Assembly (NCBI GenBank): GCA_035378955.1
Contig: DAOSUS010000058.1
Location: forward strand, 1 to 18,602
Direction: 5' to 3'
Length of the DNA stretch: 18,602 nt
Source of the DNA: Candidatus Hydrogenedens sp.
GTDB taxonomy: Bacteria; Hydrogenedentota; Hydrogenedentia; Hydrogenedentales; Hydrogenedentaceae
The notes below the pieces were generated by a model. That model worked only from the letters and a program-made list of their open reading frames with translations, was not told the DNA's origin and did not search any database. Positions 6,071 through 14,758 of the stretch are shown here, piece by piece. How positions within the stretch are numbered: position 1 is the first letter of the stretch; every line of letters begins with the position of its first letter. Position numbers and translations under genes: made by a program.

Positions 6071-7219
6071 TTATTTTATGTTTTTATTTATTGTGTTTAT
6101 ATATAACCTCTCGTATTGAGGTATTATTTTATCAACACTAAAATATTTTCTTACTCTTTCTATACTTCTTTTACCAATATCTTTCTTTAATTTCTTGTCA
6201 AATAACACTTGAATTGCCCAATCTGCCATAGTTTCAATATCACCTACTTCACATAAAAAGCCTGTTTCTCCATCTACGATTAATTCTTGTATTCCACCAC
6301 TTTTAGTAGCAATAACTGGAACTCCCGACGCCATGGCTTCTAATGCAACCATTCCAAAACTTTCATGTTCACTGGGTTGTATTACCAGATCGGCATGAGG
6401 TAAAAGCTCCTCAATATTGTGATAATTTCCTATATATTTTACCTTATTTAATATCCCTAATTGTCTTGCAACTCCAACAGAGGAAACTTTTTCAGGTCCC
6501 TCTCCAACCATGATTAATTGGGCATCCATCTTGTCAGAAATTTTTTTGAAAACACGAATTACATCCGTAACCCTTTTTACAGCTCTAAAATTGGATATAT
6601 GCATAATAACTTTTTTATCTTTTTCAATAAAGGGAATACGAGCCTTATTCTTTATAGTAAAACGCGATAGGTCTATAAAGTTATAGATAGTATGAATAGG
6701 TTTTGATAAATGAAATTCCCGTTCTGTTTCGTGTTTTAACCAATTAGATACTGCTGTTATTGCACAACTATGTTCCATTGCATATTTTGTTATTCTGTAT
6801 AATGATGGGTCTGCACCTACAATAGTAATATCCGTTCCATGAAGAGTCGTTATAAGACAAAATTTTAATTCCTGGGGGAGCATTTCTTTTGCAAGTAAGG
6901 CAATACTTGCATGAGGTATTGCGTAATGTGCATGCCATAACTGAATGTTATGTTCTTCTACAACTTCGGCAATTCGTGACGCCATAGCCAGATAATAAGG
7001 AGGTTGATTTAAAACAGGATAATTTACAGGTTCTACAATATGACAGAAAACATTCTCAAGATTATCCCTTAGTCGAAAGGGAATATTGTCTACAACAAAG
7101 TGAACCTCATGTCCTCGTGAAGCAAGTGCTAAACCCAGTTCCGTTGCTACAATACCACTTCCACCCGTTGAAGTATGACAACTAATACCAATCTTTAATT
7201 TTTCTTTGTTAATTTTCAT
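6071..7219 (-). CDS. bshA: BshA, N-acetyl-alpha-D-glucosaminyl L-malate synthase (bacillithiol step 1)
   Basis: This 382-aa GT4-family glycosyltransferase joins GlcNAc from UDP-GlcNAc to L-malate, the first step of bacillithiol synthesis. The N-terminal half is diagnostic of BshA rather than of generic GT4 enzymes: IGISCHTSTGGSGIVATELG (10-29), NIPFRL (45-50), WHAHYAIPHA (95-104), TLHGTDITIVGADPSL (125-140) and IYNFIDLSRF (178-187). The C-terminal half carries the nucleotide-sugar site with FRAVKR (211-216), GEGPE (239-243) and ESFGMVALEAMASGVPVIAT (286-305). The length matches B. subtilis BshA (about 377 aa). It starts 1 nt after the bshB1 stop with no Shine-Dalgarno, which points to translational coupling. 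Cytoplasmic. Confidence 0.96.
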   Translation of the reverse strand: MKINKEKLKIGISCHTSTGGSGIVATELGLALASRGHEVHFVVDNIPFRLRDNLENVFCHIVEPVNYPVLNQPPYYLAMASRIAEVVEEHNIQLWHAHYAIPHASIALLAKEMLPQELKFCLITTLHGTDITIVGADPSLYRITKYAMEHSCAITAVSNWLKHETEREFHLSKPIHTIYNFIDLSRFTIKNKARIPFIEKDKKVIMHISNFRAVKRVTDVIRVFKKISDKMDAQLIMVGEGPEKVSSVGVARQLGILNKVKYIGNYHNIEELLPHADLVIQPSEHESFGMVALEAMASGVPVIATKSGGIQELIVDGETGFLCEVGDIETMADWAIQVLFDKKLKKDIGKRSIERVRKYFSVDKIIPQYERLYINTINKNIK

Positions 7220-7220
7220 A

Positions 7221-7928
7221 TTAAATAATTATTTTAAGTGATGATAAATTTATAGGTTCTATAGTATAAATTGTTTCTGCAAAAGATACATTAATTTTAC
7301 TACCCCAATATGCACATCGGTCACGAATACTATTCCAGAACCTTTCTGAAGAAATAAAAGTTTGATTTCCCTTATATTCTGGATTAAAAAATTGTGAACG
7401 ATGAGCCTTTAAGGCATCTATCTTTATATCATAATATTCTGAAATGTCAATTATGAAATCAGGGGATTTTACTTCGTAATATGGGTAATAAAATAGTAAT
7501 GTCGGACAACGATAAGGTTCATGTTCTGTTTGTATTTTAAACAAACCAGAGAAATAATTGGCTTCTTTTATTAAAAAATGCGCATGGTGATGGTCAGGAT
7601 GTTTATCCTCTCTCATAGTGGCAAAGATAATTTTAGGACGATATTTCCTGATAGCATAAATTACAGACAGTCTTTGTTCCGGAGTGTTTTGAATCTTTGA
7701 ATCTTTTAAGCATAAATTATCTCTAATAGATATCCCAATTATTTTTCCAGCTTCTTCTGCCTCTTTTTTCCTCTCTTCAACAGTTCCCCGCGACCCCATT
7801 TCTCCTTGTGTTAAGTCAACAATACCTACTTTCAAACCTTTCCGAACACATTTTGATAAAATTCCAGCAATTCCCAATTCAACATCATCAGGGTGAGCAC
7901 CAAATGCTAAAATGTCTAATTCATTCAT
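7221..7928 (-). CDS. bshB1: BshB1, GlcNAc-malate deacetylase (bacillithiol step 2)
   Basis: The 235-aa PIG-L/LmbE-fold zinc enzyme removes the acetyl group from GlcNAc-malate to give glucosaminyl-malate. The zinc/catalytic motif AHPDD (11-15) supplies His12, Asp14 and Asp15. A second ligand cluster, EDKHPDHHHAH (107-117), supplies His113. TQGEMGSRGT (40-49) and the C-terminal segments SQFF and FISSERFWNSIRDR are typical of the BshB1 branch. The length agrees with B. subtilis BshB1 (about 236 aa). Its ATG overlaps the bshC TGA by 4 nt (ATGA), and bshA follows after 1 nt. PIG-L enzymes have varied substrates, but the flanking bshC and bshA settle the assignment. Confidence 0.95.
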   Translation of the reverse strand: MNELDILAFGAHPDDVELGIAGILSKCVRKGLKVGIVDLTQGEMGSRGTVEERKKEAEEAGKIIGISIRDNLCLKDSKIQNTPEQRLSVIYAIRKYRPKIIFATMREDKHPDHHHAHFLIKEANYFSGLFKIQTEHEPYRCPTLLFYYPYYEVKSPDFIIDISEYYDIKIDALKAHRSQFFNPEYKGNQTFISSERFWNSIRDRCAYWGSKINVSFAETIYTIEPINLSSLKIII

Positions 7929-9439
7929 AACTCCACGATACCTATATCAAAATTTGTAATATCTATTTTATTCATTATCATTTTTGTAAAGTCATAATTG
8001 TATTCAGGTATAAAAGAAAAAGGAGAAAAAAATCGTTCCTGTTCCAGACCATTCGGGAAAATTGTGTTCAATATATAATAAAGATGTTTTTGAAATATTT
8101 CATTTTTATTTCTCTGGGATTTGATAAAATTTTCAATCAATTTTTGTGCCTCGATTTCTATTTTTGATAGATATATTTTATGATAATTATCTAAAGAATT
8201 GTCGTTAAATATTGCAGATAAATCATCAAAAAATAAACTTGCATTATTTATAAACTTATTTTTCGCTTGTTCTATTTCTTCATTTTGACTGTCAGGTATA
8301 AAGTAATAATTCCTTCCCTTTATTTTATCGTAGGTTTGAGGTAAATTATGTATGTCTATATTTAGCTCAGAAAGCCACTTTTTTATTTTTATAGGCAACA
8401 ATATAAACCTGCTACGAGGATATACAATAGGCATTGGCAATTTAAAGAATTTAAACAAATCTTTCAATTGAGCCCAGTATGCAACTTCAGCAGGTCCACC
8501 TATATACACAACACAGGGAAAAATCATTTGTTGATAAATACATCTTAGTAAAAGATTGGGAGAAAATCGTTCTGGTTCATAATGTAATATATGTTTTATC
8601 TCAGAAGCTGTATATTCCTTTTTAGATATTTCAGAATAAAAAATACCATTCTGGAATGTAATTTTACTTCTATAATCATTTTCTTCAAGAAAAAAGAAGG
8701 CATTATCAGGGAGCTTATGCACCTGAGGTTTGTATCCCATTTCTTTTAAAAGATTTGTTGCTTTCTTAAAATTATCAAATAATAAGGAATGATTATCAAT
8801 AGATATTTCGATAAGTTCCTGTAATATCTTGAAATCTTTTGTTTTGTGAGGTTCAAACCAACAAAGGTTTTCTTCTTTAAATATTTGTTTAAGAATACTT
8901 ACAGTCCAATCCGAAAGAGTATCGCATGAAGATAATGAATTTAAAAGAAAATCTTGCCATTGATAAATAAACTCTGACCCTTTAACATGCCTGAAAATTT
9001 CAGGTATTTGTTTTTGAAAATAATTTTTATCCAATTTTAATTTATATAAAGGTTTTCCCTTCTCAGAATTATCGGGGTTAAACTTAAAAGGAAATATTTC
9101 ATAATTATAAGTTAAAAAATTCGTAGAACATACTTCCTCCCAGTCATGGTCCCATGAATGAACCCAAAAAACGGGCTTTATTTTCTTCCCATATTTGTTA
9201 TATAACGATAAAGATAATTTTATAGAAGTAACTATCTTATAAATAGTATATAAAGGTCCAGTGAAAATAGCCGGCTGTTGTCCTGTAATAATTACAGGAG
9301 ATAAGTTGTTGCTTTTTTCTATTGAGATATAACTATTAATGAACTCATGAATTTTTTCTATTCCATCAGCAGGTAACCAAGGGAAAAATGGTCTTAACTC
9401 ATTTTTTGATAATAAAAAATCACGAAACAGATTATTCAT
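7925..9439 (-). CDS. bshC: BshC, putative cysteine ligase (bacillithiol step 3)
   Basis: The 504-aa product is assigned to cysteine addition to glucosaminyl-malate, which yields bacillithiol. Family hallmarks are VIITGQQPAIFTGPLYTIYK (49-68), PVFWVHSWDHDWEEV (89-103), and the central VYIGGPAEVAYWAQ and MPIVYPRSRF segments. A helical, probably coiled-coil region follows (about 380-450), then the C-terminal NTIFPNGLEQERFFSP block. It is slightly shorter than B. subtilis BshC (539 aa). I prefer the ATG at 9437-9439, 6 nt after a GGGG purine box, to the in-frame TTG at 9449-9451. With the ATG it overlaps the upstream methyltransferase gene by 8 nt; its stop overlaps bshB1 by 4 nt. Confidence 0.94.
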   Translation of the reverse strand: MNNLFRDFLLSKNELRPFFPWLPADGIEKIHEFINSYISIEKSNNLSPVIITGQQPAIFTGPLYTIYKIVTSIKLSLSLYNKYGKKIKPVFWVHSWDHDWEEVCSTNFLTYNYEIFPFKFNPDNSEKGKPLYKLKLDKNYFQKQIPEIFRHVKGSEFIYQWQDFLLNSLSSCDTLSDWTVSILKQIFKEENLCWFEPHKTKDFKILQELIEISIDNHSLLFDNFKKATNLLKEMGYKPQVHKLPDNAFFFLEENDYRSKITFQNGIFYSEISKKEYTASEIKHILHYEPERFSPNLLLRCIYQQMIFPCVVYIGGPAEVAYWAQLKDLFKFFKLPMPIVYPRSRFILLPIKIKKWLSELNIDIHNLPQTYDKIKGRNYYFIPDSQNEEIEQAKNKFINNASLFFDDLSAIFNDNSLDNYHKIYLSKIEIEAQKLIENFIKSQRNKNEIFQKHLYYILNTIFPNGLEQERFFSPFSFIPEYNYDFTKMIMNKIDITNFDIGIVEL

Positions 9440-10175
9440 TCTTTTCCCCAATAATTATAAGTCTTGGACTTTCTTCTGTATACGGTTCTCCATTATAATC
9501 GCCATATATCTTTTGGATAGATAAACTTTGTGATGAAAATATGCTGGATATCTCATCAAGACTATATACCTTAACCTTTTCTATATATGATTTTATCAAT
9601 TGAGTATTTAAATAAATGAACACTTCTTTTTTAAGTTCATTTTTGTTTTTATTATAATAACGCTTTTCTTTTATTATATAGGATTGATATATCTTTTCTG
9701 TTTCCATATTTGTTATTTTTTCAACCTGTGCGGGATTTAGATAATCGAAAAAAAATGTCCCTTTATTTTTCAGAACAAAAGAAACCTGTTCTATTTGCCG
9801 AATATTCTCTTTATCTTCATCAAAATATCCAAAACTTGTAAAAAAATTCAAAACTATATCGAAACTTTCTTCAGAAAAAGGCAAATATCGGACATCCCCT
9901 CTAACAAGTGATATTTTAATGGGTAAAAAATTCTGTGCTTTTTTTAATAGGTATAAGGATAAATCAAATCCTACTAAAAAGGATACTTTGGGATACAAAA
10001 AAAATAAATGCCTACCATAACCACAACATAAGTCTAATATTTTTTGATTATACTGAAAGTTTAATTTGGAAAGAACAAACTCTACTTGTTGCTGGGCTTC
10101 TTTTTCATCTCTATGTTGATAAACAATAGGGTACCATTCCTCAAAGGCATTTGTATACCATTCTTGATTATTCAT
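9432..10175 (-). CDS. Class I SAM-dependent methyltransferase, candidate bacillithiol N-methyltransferase
   Basis: The 247-aa product is a single Rossmann methyltransferase. Motif I is ILDLCCGYGRHLFFL (46-60), motif II is VGFDLS (68-73), followed by RGDVRYLPF (92-100), DIVLNFFTSFGYF (106-118) and FFFDYLNPAQ (141-150). An N-terminal helical segment (WYTNAFEEWYPIVYQHRDEK) and a C-terminal beta-rich half, ending SPRLIIIGEKNE, are shared with a small-molecule methyltransferase branch. It begins 9 nt after pyk, and its TAA falls inside the bshC start (8-nt overlap), so it is tightly coupled to bacillithiol genes. In green sulfur bacteria the SAM methyltransferase NmbA makes N-methyl-bacillithiol; an equivalent role here is inferred from gene order only. 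No Shine-Dalgarno is evident. The methyltransferase class is certain, the substrate is not. Confidence 0.85.
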   Translation of the reverse strand: MNNQEWYTNAFEEWYPIVYQHRDEKEAQQQVEFVLSKLNFQYNQKILDLCCGYGRHLFFLYPKVSFLVGFDLSLYLLKKAQNFLPIKISLVRGDVRYLPFSEESFDIVLNFFTSFGYFDEDKENIRQIEQVSFVLKNKGTFFFDYLNPAQVEKITNMETEKIYQSYIIKEKRYYNKNKNELKKEVFIYLNTQLIKSYIEKVKVYSLDEISSIFSSQSLSIQKIYGDYNGEPYTEESPRLIIIGEKNE

Positions 10176-10184
10176 AAAGGTATA

Positions 10185-11639
10185 TTAAATAACATGCACT
10201 TTAATAAGGTTTGTTGGGCAAGCCACAGATAAAGGATAACCTGCGACAATTATTACCATATCACCTCGTTTCACCAATTTTTTCGTTATTAGAGTTTTTT
10301 CTACAGCAAGAAGCATATCCTCAATAGATTGGACTTCAGGAAGTTTTATAGCCTGAACACCCCAGAAAAGGGAACATTGTCTCGCTACATTATCATTAGG
10401 AGTTAACGCATATATAGGAACTTTAGGGCGGGAATTGGAAATAGCCATAGCGGAATAACCTGAATAGGTAAAACAGGCAATAGCCTTTGTATTCAGTGTC
10501 ATCACCAATTGTTTTACTGCTTTACCGGATGCTATAGCAGTGTCTTCAATCTTGCTGTGAAATTTTTTATTATCTTGTTTCAAAGATGTCGATTTACACA
10601 TCTCATCTAAAGGACACTCAAAATAACTCTGGTCTTTCTCTACACAACGGATAATTTTATCCATAACTTCAACAGTCGATATGGGATTTTTACCCGTTGC
10701 TGTTTCTGCAGACAACATAACGGCATCGGTTCCATCAAGAACTGCATTAGCCACATCCGACATTTCAGCACGAGTGGGTATAGGATGTTCTGTCATTGAT
10801 TCAAGCATTTGTGTCGCTGTAATAACAGGAATTCCAGCAATATTACATTTGCGTATAATTCTTTTTTGAACCATGGGGACTTCCTCTAATGTTGTCTCCA
10901 CTGCAAGGTCTCCTCGAGCAATTAACAAAGCATCCGATACCTCTATAATACGGTCAATACATTGTAATGCTTCAGGTCGTTCTATTTTTGCAATAACTTT
11001 AGCAGTGCAATTTTTATCCTGTAATCTCTTTTTTACTTGAATAACATCTTCGGGTGTTCGAACAAAAGATAAAGCAAAATAATCAGCACCTAAACTAATT
11101 CCAAAATCAAGGTCGTCCCAATCCTTCTCCGTTAATGATGGAAGTTTAATGGGAATTTCAGGTAAATTCATTCCTTTTCTTTCACCCAAAATACCCCCTC
11201 TTATAATTTCACATTCAACTTCCGGAGGATGAGAATTAATTACTTTAAGTTCCAAAGTTCCATCGGCTAAAAGTATTCTATTCCCTGGTTTTACCTCTTC
11301 CGGTAAATGGGAATAGTCCGTAGAGATAATTTTATTATTCCCTATAACCTGTTCTGATGTAATAATTATATGCTCACCACGAATTAATTCGATAGGTTTA
11401 TGATTTTCCAACAACCCTGTTCGAATTTTAGGCCCTTGCAAATCAAATAAAATGGCGATATCTTTTCCTAATTCTTTACAGACAGAACGAATTTTTTTAT
11501 ACATTTCCTTATGATAGTCATGTGTCCCATGAGAAAGATTTAGTCTTGCTACATCCATCCCCGCATTGATAAGGGCTTTAATGATAGTTTCATCATTTGT
11601 AGCTGGACCCATCGTGCAAACAATTTTAGTTCCACGCAT
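10185..11639 (-). CDS. pyk: Pyruvate kinase
   Basis: The 484-aa glycolytic enzyme transfers phosphate from PEP to ADP, giving pyruvate and ATP. The active-site blocks are all present: GMDVARLNLSHG (27-38, Arg32), ILFDLQGPKIRTG (63-75), VIAKIERPEAL (215-225, Lys218 and Glu220), LLIARGDLAVE (238-248, Asp244), ITATQMLESM (273-282) and the AEMSDVANAVLDGTDAVML segment (291-309). A B domain (about 70-165) and a C-terminal allosteric-type domain (about 345-484, with YSGYSAMAISNSRP) complete it. There is no extra C-terminal PEP-utilising domain of the Bacillus type. AAAGGA precedes the ATG. The 58-nt gap after lysC is the longest in the cluster and holds a weak TATAAA but no convincing -35, so an internal promoter is possible but unproven. 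Confidence 0.97.
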   Translation of the reverse strand: MRGTKIVCTMGPATNDETIIKALINAGMDVARLNLSHGTHDYHKEMYKKIRSVCKELGKDIAILFDLQGPKIRTGLLENHKPIELIRGEHIIITSEQVIGNNKIISTDYSHLPEEVKPGNRILLADGTLELKVINSHPPEVECEIIRGGILGERKGMNLPEIPIKLPSLTEKDWDDLDFGISLGADYFALSFVRTPEDVIQVKKRLQDKNCTAKVIAKIERPEALQCIDRIIEVSDALLIARGDLAVETTLEEVPMVQKRIIRKCNIAGIPVITATQMLESMTEHPIPTRAEMSDVANAVLDGTDAVMLSAETATGKNPISTVEVMDKIIRCVEKDQSYFECPLDEMCKSTSLKQDNKKFHSKIEDTAIASGKAVKQLVMTLNTKAIACFTYSGYSAMAISNSRPKVPIYALTPNDNVARQCSLFWGVQAIKLPEVQSIEDMLLAVEKTLITKKLVKRGDMVIIVAGYPLSVACPTNLIKVHVI

Positions 11640-11697
11640 AAAAAATCCTTTATTTTATAGATTTAATTAAAGAAAGGTTAAAATATTTATGGTCTCA

Positions 11698-13008
11698 CTA
11701 TGACCAGTCTTCAAATGCGTTGTAAATAGCTTGGATGGATTTATTCAAATCAGATTCATCTACACCGATTAAGATATTCATTTCAGAAGAACCCTGGTCA
11801 ATAACACGGATATTCACCTGTGCTTGTGCAAGTGCAGAACATAATCTTGCAGCAACTCCAATATGATGGTTCATGCCCAAACCCACAGTAGCAATCATTG
11901 CAAGACCCTTTGTAATACTAACATCATCCGTATTACATCTTTTCTTAATTGCATCTACGATTAATTGCCCCTTGTTTCCCAATTCATTATTACGGATAAT
12001 TACAGACATTGTGTCAATACCTGTTGGCATATGTTCCCAACGAACATCAAACTCATCAAGGACTGATAAAACTTTCAAACCAAAACCTCTTTCTTTATTC
12101 ATAAAGGTCTTTTCAATATTAATCATACTAAACCCGCCCAAACCAGCAATTCCACACACAGGACCTTTGGGTAGTCTGCTTTTAACAATCATCGTGCCTG
12201 GATTATCAGGTTCATGTGTATTTTTAATATGTATGGGTGTGCCTGTTTCAAGAACAGGAAATATAGATTTATCATGTAAAACCGTTGCACCCATATAGGA
12301 TAGTTCCCTTAATTCCTGATAGGTTATTTCCTCTATTCTTTTTGCATTAGGAACAATTTTAGGGTCAGCCATACGGAAACCATTAACATCCGTCCAATTT
12401 TCATATAGAATAGACTTACTTGCTCGGGCAACAATAGCACCTGTAATATCACTACCCCCTCTTGGAAATGTCTTTATACTACCATCAGGCATTGAACCGT
12501 AGAAGCCAGGAACGACAAAAAGCCCCGACCCTTGCAATTGTTCACCCAGAATATCGTATGTTTTTGTATCCAAAAAACCCGATTCGGTAAAGAAAATAGA
12601 TTTTGCAGGTTCTACAAATGTTGCACCCAAATATTCCGCAATAATTTTTCCGTTTAGATATTCTCCTCTTGAGGCCATATAATCAGGTGTATCAAAGATA
12701 CCTGCATTTCGGGCTATCTCATCTATTTCTTTATTTATATCAATGTTTAAAGAAAGTTCCGATACAATTGTATTAAACCGTTCTCTAATAATCTTTTCAG
12801 GTTCGGATGCATCCAAACCTTCATGGGCAATTTTATACCATAGATATAAGAGGTCTGTAATCTTTTTGTCATTAGGGTTTCTTTTCCCGGGAGCAGAAGG
12901 AACAATATATCTACGATTATTTGATGAAAGTATTATTTCTTTCACTTTTTTTATACAATTTGCATCTGCAAGTGATGTTCCACCAAATTTACATGTAATT
13001 GCACCCAT
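11698..13008 (-). CDS. lysC: Aspartate kinase
   Basis: The 436-aa monofunctional aspartokinase phosphorylates L-aspartate, the entry step for lysine, threonine, methionine and diaminopimelate. The kinase domain has CKFGGTSLAD (6-15), VPSAPGKR (36-43), SRGEYLNGKIIA (113-124), FPRGGSDITGA (181-191) and NWTDVNGFRMADP (204-216). The C-terminal third (about 290-436) contains tandem ACT domains: INIEKTFMN onward, then MIATVGLGMNHHIGVAARL and NIRVIDQGSSEMNILIGV. These imply feedback inhibition by an aspartate-family amino acid. Its length and the SAPGKR form resemble the clostridial/chlamydial-type enzymes of about 440 aa. AAAGGA lies 6-7 nt before the ATG. The gap to rseP is 37 nt and holds no room for a lysine riboswitch. 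Confidence 0.95.
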   Translation of the reverse strand: MGAITCKFGGTSLADANCIKKVKEIILSSNNRRYIVPSAPGKRNPNDKKITDLLYLWYKIAHEGLDASEPEKIIRERFNTIVSELSLNIDINKEIDEIARNAGIFDTPDYMASRGEYLNGKIIAEYLGATFVEPAKSIFFTESGFLDTKTYDILGEQLQGSGLFVVPGFYGSMPDGSIKTFPRGGSDITGAIVARASKSILYENWTDVNGFRMADPKIVPNAKRIEEITYQELRELSYMGATVLHDKSIFPVLETGTPIHIKNTHEPDNPGTMIVKSRLPKGPVCGIAGLGGFSMINIEKTFMNKERGFGLKVLSVLDEFDVRWEHMPTGIDTMSVIIRNNELGNKGQLIVDAIKKRCNTDDVSITKGLAMIATVGLGMNHHIGVAARLCSALAQAQVNIRVIDQGSSEMNILIGVDESDLNKSIQAIYNAFEDWS

Positions 13009-13045
13009 AGTAATTCCTTTTTGTTTTTGTTAGTTATTATTACAA

Positions 13046-14743
13046 TTAGGGAATTATATCACTAAAAATTCGTCTTAAATCGTTCCAACTCACCAACAGC
13101 AGAAGTAATATAATTATAACAAATCCCATTTGTTGAATTCGTTCTTGTATTTTAGGACTAAGCGGCCTTTTCATTAAAGATTCAATAGTCAATATAAAAA
13201 CAAGACTACCGTCAAGTATTGGTATAGGTAGTAGATTCACAACAGCAAGATTTACACTTACCAGAGCCATTAAACCTAACAACCAATCTATCCCCATATT
13301 CGCCGCTTTTGATGTAGCATCAAAAATCATTATGGGTCCACCCAAAACTTTAGGACTAACCCTACCTACAATTAAACCCTTTAAAACAAGTATTGTCTGT
13401 CTTAAATCGTCATAACCTCTCTTAAATGCTTCGGGTATCCATTGCGAAACAGGATAGTTTACCTTTACTAATTTTTCTCCTAAGGCTACTCCTATCGCTT
13501 GCACAGGGTCTAATGTAACCTTTAAATTTAATGTGGAGGATTTTTCAAGAAGCCCGAATAAAACCGGTGGACGATATACATCTAATTCAATAGTTTCTCC
13601 TGCATGTTCTCTTTCAAATTGATGAAGTTTTTCAATGGTAAAATATTCTCCATTAATCCTTCTGATAACATCTTTTCTTCGCAAACCAGTCTTTTTTTGA
13701 ATTTCCGATTCTATATCTACAACAATTAACCCTTTTTTATCTTCTTTGGAATTCGATGCTTCTACCAAACTAATTCCGCGTAATCTCCCAACTGTGGCGG
13801 GAACAACCTGTAAATTTTGTTTTTCTCCATTCCTTATAATCACAAGGGAAATAGGATGATTGGGTGGGGCTTTTTCTGTTAATTCTACAAAAGTTGTTCG
13901 GTCAACAGGAATTCCATTTGCAGAAAATATTATGTCTCCTTCTTTCAATCCAGCCTTTTCTGCAGGCATACCTTTGATAATTTCTTTTAATAAAGCAGAA
14001 TAAAAAGGACCTACGCCATAACGAGGAAGTTCACTCCCTTCAATAATCTCCGGTTTTATAAAAGAAATATATTTTTTTATTGTCCCATCCGAATATTCCC
14101 TTTCAATAACTACTTTATGTTCTTCCGAAGAACCACCTAATGTAGCATTAACAAACAAATCACTAAATTTTCTTACGGTATTTCCATTAATAGATAAGAT
14201 ACGGTCTCCTGTTTTCCAACCTATTTCATCGGGATTTTCTGTATAGTCTTTTCTGTCATTTTTTGTTTCATCATATATAAAAAGTGGGGCATGAGATGCA
14301 GGACTATTTTCCTCAACCTTCCCTATTTTTGAATTAACTTCCATTTCAGGCATTAAAGTTCCTTTAGAAATAAGGATGATATAAATAATAATAGCAAGAA
14401 CAAAATTCATGAAAGGTCCACTAATAATAACAATATATCTTTGCCAAAGAGGACGGAACTTAAACCAGCGTTCTTGTGGGACATGTCCATAAGTCTCTTC
14501 TCTTTCTTTTTCATCTAAAGGGACATCTTCCTGCCCTGCCATTTTTACATACCCACCTATAGGCAAAGCTCCAACACAATAATCTGTTTCTCCTATCTTA
14601 ATACCGAATAATCGTGGAGGCATGCCAATACTGAACTGGTCTACATAAATATTGCAAAGTTTGGCGGATACAAAATGGCCTAATTCGTGGACGAAGATTA
14701 AAATACTTAATACAATGATAAATACAAATATACTGAATAGCAT
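13046..14743 (-). CDS. rseP: RseP-family site-2 intramembrane metalloprotease with three PDZ-like domains
   Basis: The 565-aa inner-membrane zinc protease cleaves transmembrane substrates such as anti-sigma factors or leftover signal peptides. Transmembrane helix 1 carries HELGH (19-23; His19, Glu20, His23), and VNLLPIPILDG (501-511) supplies the third metal ligand, Asp511. Other helices are at about 103-125, 484-508 and 540-552. The periplasmic part is longer than in E. coli RseP (450 aa, two PDZ): PDZ1 at about 136-230 (GWKTGDRILSINGN), PDZ2 at about 242-316 (AGLKEGDIIFSANGIPVD) and a third PDZ-like unit at about 320-410 (GLRRKDVIRRINGEYFTIEK). It follows dxr by 15 nt with AGGA 7 nt before the ATG. 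dxr-rseP adjacency is common in bacteria, usually with uppS and cdsA, which are absent here. Confidence 0.94.
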   Translation of the reverse strand: MLFSIFVFIIVLSILIFVHELGHFVSAKLCNIYVDQFSIGMPPRLFGIKIGETDYCVGALPIGGYVKMAGQEDVPLDEKEREETYGHVPQERWFKFRPLWQRYIVIISGPFMNFVLAIIIYIILISKGTLMPEMEVNSKIGKVEENSPASHAPLFIYDETKNDRKDYTENPDEIGWKTGDRILSINGNTVRKFSDLFVNATLGGSSEEHKVVIEREYSDGTIKKYISFIKPEIIEGSELPRYGVGPFYSALLKEIIKGMPAEKAGLKEGDIIFSANGIPVDRTTFVELTEKAPPNHPISLVIIRNGEKQNLQVVPATVGRLRGISLVEASNSKEDKKGLIVVDIESEIQKKTGLRRKDVIRRINGEYFTIEKLHQFEREHAGETIELDVYRPPVLFGLLEKSSTLNLKVTLDPVQAIGVALGEKLVKVNYPVSQWIPEAFKRGYDDLRQTILVLKGLIVGRVSPKVLGGPIMIFDATSKAANMGIDWLLGLMALVSVNLAVVNLLPIPILDGSLVFILTIESLMKRPLSPKIQERIQQMGFVIIILLLLLVSWNDLRRIFSDIIP

Positions 14744-14758
14744 TACATTATCCTATCT

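Noticed and set aside
5155..9439. Firmicute origin of the window on the basis of bacillithiol genes
   Set aside because: The PagL-like outer-membrane barrel indicates a diderm. Bacillithiol genes also occur in several non-Firmicute phyla.
9437..9451. TTG start at 9449-9451 for bshC
   Set aside because: The ATG at 9437-9439 has a GGGG-A box 6 nt upstream, and the extra four residues (MGKR) are not supported by the family.
11640..11697. Internal promoter before pyk
   Set aside because: A TATAAA is present, but the best -35 at proper spacing (TTTAAC) matches only half the consensus.
11873..12298. A 141-codon plus-strand open frame inside lysC
   Set aside because: It is antisense to a clear aspartokinase, has no ribosome-binding site or recognisable motif, and is explained by codon use of the opposite strand. 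The same applies to the other antisense frames in the ptsI, pyk, rseP and dxr region.
13009..13045. Lysine riboswitch before lysC
   Set aside because: Only 37 nt separate rseP and lysC, far too short for the lysine aptamer, and no conserved element is seen.
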